7,506 nt of DNA from positions 1-7,506 of the forward strand of contig JAKUNX010000088.1 in the NCBI GenBank assembly GCA_022451835.1, written 5' to 3'. Of this stretch, positions 5,907 to 7,506 are shown piece after piece; position 1 is the first letter of the stretch, and the number at the start of each line of letters is the position of its first letter. A program made the position numbers and the translations under genes. Source of the stretch: Candidatus Poseidoniaceae archaeon (GTDB lineage: Archaea > Thermoplasmatota > Poseidoniia > Poseidoniales > Poseidoniaceae). The notes under the pieces are model-generated. The model searched no databases and was not told the origin of the DNA. It saw only the letters and a list, made by a program, of their open reading frames with translations.

Positions 5907-6577
5907 GGCAAATCAACACCATCATATTGCACAAAACGTCCTGAATCATCAAGTGAATGAGAGTATATTAACTTCAACATCCCTTCAACACTTTCACCTA
6001 ATTCAACAGGAGCGTGTTCCCCACCCATCCTCGTTTTTACCCAACCTGGATGAAGGATTAAAAAAGAAATATTATCTTGCAAAGCTTCTTTTTTCATTGC
6101 AACACTCAACATGTTAAGAGCGGTCTTTGATGCTCGATAGGCATACGATCTACCAGAGTGACAATCATCTATTGACCCCATCAAACTACTAATCATGGCG
6201 ATCGTAGTTACTGACTCATGACTCATTTTATCATAAAATTCCTTCACCATCCGAACCGGGCCAACGGAATTAATGTCTAAAACTTCTAACATCCATTGAT
6301 CATCTATTTCTTTGATATTTCTCCAACGCCCATCGGGCACTCCTGCATTATTAATTAATAAATCAATATTTGAATCAATATTATCTGCAAATTTCTTTAT
6401 TGAATCATTACTAGTGACATCTAATTTATGACAAAATAGATTATCATTTTCTATCAAATCAAGCCGATGCATATCAGAACGATACCCAGCATAAACCCGC
6501 CAACCATCTTCTAATAGCCTAACTACGAATTCAGAACCTATTCCTCTACTTGCTCCTGTTACTACTGCAGTACGCAT
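5900..6577 (-). CDS. Short-chain dehydrogenase/reductase, sniffer/CsgA-like
   Basis: A 225-residue classical SDR with all key motifs: TGASRGIG (7-14) for the nucleotide, LDV (52-54) for the adenine, NNAG (76-79), active-site Ser130/131 in ISSLMGSI, YRASK giving catalytic Tyr147 and Lys151, and HPGWVKTRMGG (176-186). The SSLMGSI spacing, the AYRASKTALNM stretch and the C-terminal DGVDLPW are typical of the sniffer/C-factor carbonyl-reductase branch. Basic residues Arg33 and His37 just after the second strand (GYRSDMHR) suggest NADPH rather than NADH; this is inference. The likely reaction is reduction of a carbonyl; in this family that includes reactive carbonyls formed under oxidative stress, which suits its place behind katG and a PerR-like regulator. 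It begins 40 bases after the regulator gene and has its own TATA-like element. Substrate is unknown. Confidence 0.88.
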   Translation of the reverse strand: MRTAVVTGASRGIGSEFVVRLLEDGWRVYAGYRSDMHRLDLIENDNLFCHKLDVTSNDSIKKFADNIDSNIDLLINNAGVPDGRWRNIKEIDDQWMLEVLDINSVGPVRMVKEFYDKMSHESVTTIAMISSLMGSIDDCHSGRSYAYRASKTALNMLSVAMKKEALQDNISFLILHPGWVKTRMGGEHAPVELGESVEGMLKLIYSHSLDDSGRFVQYDGVDLPW

Positions 6578-6581
6578 TTTC

Positions 6582-6620
6582 TAACCCCATTAGAGAATTT
6601 TACTATAATTTGAGGGGTTA
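6582..6620 (-). promoter_or_regulatory. SDR promoter with TATA element inside nested inverted repeats
   Basis: On the minus strand AATTATAGTA (6610-6601) is a TATA-like box about 25 bases before the SDR ATG at 6577, predicting a transcript with almost no leader. It is part of a 15-base imperfect dyad (6596-6610) of two 7-base halves around one base, with 6 of 7 pairs matched, the 7-1-7 layout of Fur, PerR and Zur operators. Perfect 7-base arms TAACCCC (6582-6588) and GGGGTTA (6614-6620) flank it, the latter overlapping the regulator's stop codon. Binding of a Fur-family protein here would block TBP. Confidence 0.5.
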
Positions 6621-6995
6621 TCTACACTCACTACATACACCTTTCCAGGTTAAGTCAACTTCAAACCCTTCAAAAGATTCGTTTGATGGCGCAAAGCTCC
6701 TAATTTCATCAGGCAAATCAACATCCCAAATCTTGTTACATACAGAGCATACTATGTGTGCATGCGGCTTCATTACCGGATCATAACGCGTCTCATTTTG
6801 AAATTCAAATGAGGTAATTGACCCATCATCAACCAAATTAGAAAGCTGGCGATAAATTGTGGCAATCCCAATACCGGAATCTGCCAGTGCCGTGTATATG
6901 TCGTTAGCAGAAGGATGGTTATCACTATTCATTACGGCGTCAAAAATCAATCTTTTTTGCCGAGTTGAGCGACGATTCTTCTGCTTGTGTATCAT
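6618..6995 (-). CDS. Fur-family regulator, PerR-like peroxide sensor
   Basis: The 125-residue protein has a Fur-family winged-helix DNA-binding domain (about 10-70: TRQKRLIFDAV, HPSANDIYTAL, recognition helix IATIYRQLSNLVDDGSI) and a metal-binding dimer domain. Two CxxC pairs (Cys83/86 and Cys121/124) form the structural zinc site. The regulatory site has His27, Asp72, His78, His80 and Asp91. These match the five PerR ligands of Bacillus in order and, apart from one 3-residue shift before Asp72, in spacing. Asp at the last position is typical of PerR, whereas Fur has Glu there. PerR holds iron, is inactivated when H2O2 oxidises the iron-binding histidines, and represses catalase genes. The gene lies 9 bases after katG, with a GGTTGAG ribosome-site candidate between them, so the two are probably cotranscribed. 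Family is certain; the PerR rather than Fur or Zur role is a strong inference. Confidence 0.9.
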   Translation of the reverse strand: MIHKQKNRRSTRQKRLIFDAVMNSDNHPSANDIYTALADSGIGIATIYRQLSNLVDDGSITSFEFQNETRYDPVMKPHAHIVCSVCNKIWDVDLPDEIRSFAPSNESFEGFEVDLTWKGVCSECR

Positions 6996-7004
6996 TTCTC
7001 AACC

Positions 7005-7506
7005 TTACTCCAAGTCAAACCTATCAGAATTCATGACTTTAGACCATGCTGCAATAAAATCACTCTTGAACTTGTGCTCGTTATCATTTTGCGCATAAAC
7101 TTCCGCAATTGCTCTAAGTTGCGAGTTACTTCCGAATACTAAATCAGTTCTAGAAGCCCTTCTGAGAACTTCTCCCGAAACTCTATCAATTCCATCATAA
7201 GAGTTACTACCTGTAGGCTTCCACTTTACACCCATATCTAGTAGTGTAGTGAAGAAGTCGTTTGATAAGTTACTATTGTCAGAGGAAAATAAACCTCTAT
7301 CATCTGAACTAACTCCTAACGTTCTTAGTCCACCCACTAAAACAGTCAATTCAGGCGCGGTTAGACCCAATAATTGCGCCTTATCTAACATCATTTCTTC
7401 AGGAGTCACTGCGTAATTTGTCTTCAGGAAATTTCTGAAACCGTCTGCTAAAGGTTCCATAACACTGAACGACGCACCATCAGTCTGTGCTTCAGTAGCA
7501 TCACCT
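7005..7506 (-). CDS. katG: Catalase-peroxidase KatG, C-terminal end (5' part beyond the window edge)
   Basis: The frame is open to the right edge and gives about 166 residues. The segment GDATEAQTDGASFSV followed by EPLADGFRN, then TPEEMMLDKAQLLGLTAPEL, the GGLRTLG stretch, FFTTLLDMGVKWKP, RTDLVFGSNSQLRA and VYAQNDNEHKFKSDFIAAW to MNSDRFDLE, is the C-terminal haem-free peroxidase-like domain of KatG, which supports the fold of the active N-terminal domain. Full-length KatG has roughly 730 residues, so the haem ligand and the Trp-Tyr-Met adduct are outside the window. The enzyme destroys H2O2. It is the first visible gene of a minus-strand cluster whose next gene encodes a PerR-like regulator. 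An internal ATG at 7460 is not the real start. Confidence 0.96.
   Translation of the reverse strand, partial: GDATEAQTDGASFSVMEPLADGFRNFLKTNYAVTPEEMMLDKAQLLGLTAPELTVLVGGLRTLGVSSDDRGLFSSDNSNLSNDFFTTLLDMGVKWKPTGSNSYDGIDRVSGEVLRRASRTDLVFGSNSQLRAIAEVYAQNDNEHKFKSDFIAAWSKVMNSDRFDLE

Noticed and set aside
5866..6117. Plus-strand ORF of 83 codons opposite the SDR 3' end
   Set aside because: Antisense to the SDR substrate and C-terminal region (PGWVKTRMGG and DGVDLPW); His- and Gln-rich composition is what the reverse of that region gives.
1..7506. CRISPR array, insertion sequence or phage remnant
   Set aside because: No regularly spaced repeats, no transposase or integrase motifs and no terminal repeats; composition and gene style look even throughout.

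Overview
The window is AT-rich and gene-dense. It carries seven complete protein genes plus two more cut by the window edges. The combination points to an archaeon, most likely a marine planktonic euryarchaeote of the Marine Group II (Poseidoniales) type. The reasons are exported proteins rich in N-x-S/T sequons, oligo-T tracts instead of hairpin terminators after genes, a TATA-like element placed for a nearly leaderless transcript, and Sco, KatG and dimethylargininase genes in one small area. The lineage is an inference; there is no rRNA or other phylogenetic marker here.

Layout: (1) 1-1200, minus: an M28-family zinc peptidase made as a lipoprotein, cut at its C-terminus by the left edge. 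(2) 1201-1452: non-coding DNA with oligo-T tracts, a probable TATA element and a cluster of inverted repeats. (3) 1453-2088, minus: a small exported protein with one C-terminal membrane anchor, whose mature form should begin with histidine. (4) 2163-4628, plus, divergent from (3): a two-gene unit coding for a membrane-anchored LVIVD-type beta-propeller and a Sco1/SenC lipoprotein with complete copper ligands. (5) 4714-5523, plus: a dimethylargininase-type hydrolase. (6) 5532-7506, minus, converging on (5): katG (3' part only), a PerR-like Fur-family regulator, a sniffer/CsgA-like short-chain dehydrogenase and an unrecognised 124-residue protein, all tightly packed.

Two functional groups stand out. 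The divergent cluster at 1453-4628 looks like a metal-handling module on the outer face of the membrane: a Sco-type copper chaperone, a beta-propeller with a His-rich N-terminal segment, and a protein predicted to expose an N-terminal histidine. The minus-strand cluster at 5532-7506 looks like a peroxide-response unit: catalase-peroxidase, a regulator with every PerR metal ligand, and an SDR whose promoter carries dyad symmetry of the 7-1-7 kind bound by Fur-family proteins. The most promising candidate for something undescribed is the propeller-Sco-histidine-protein module; its substrate cannot be read from the sequence.
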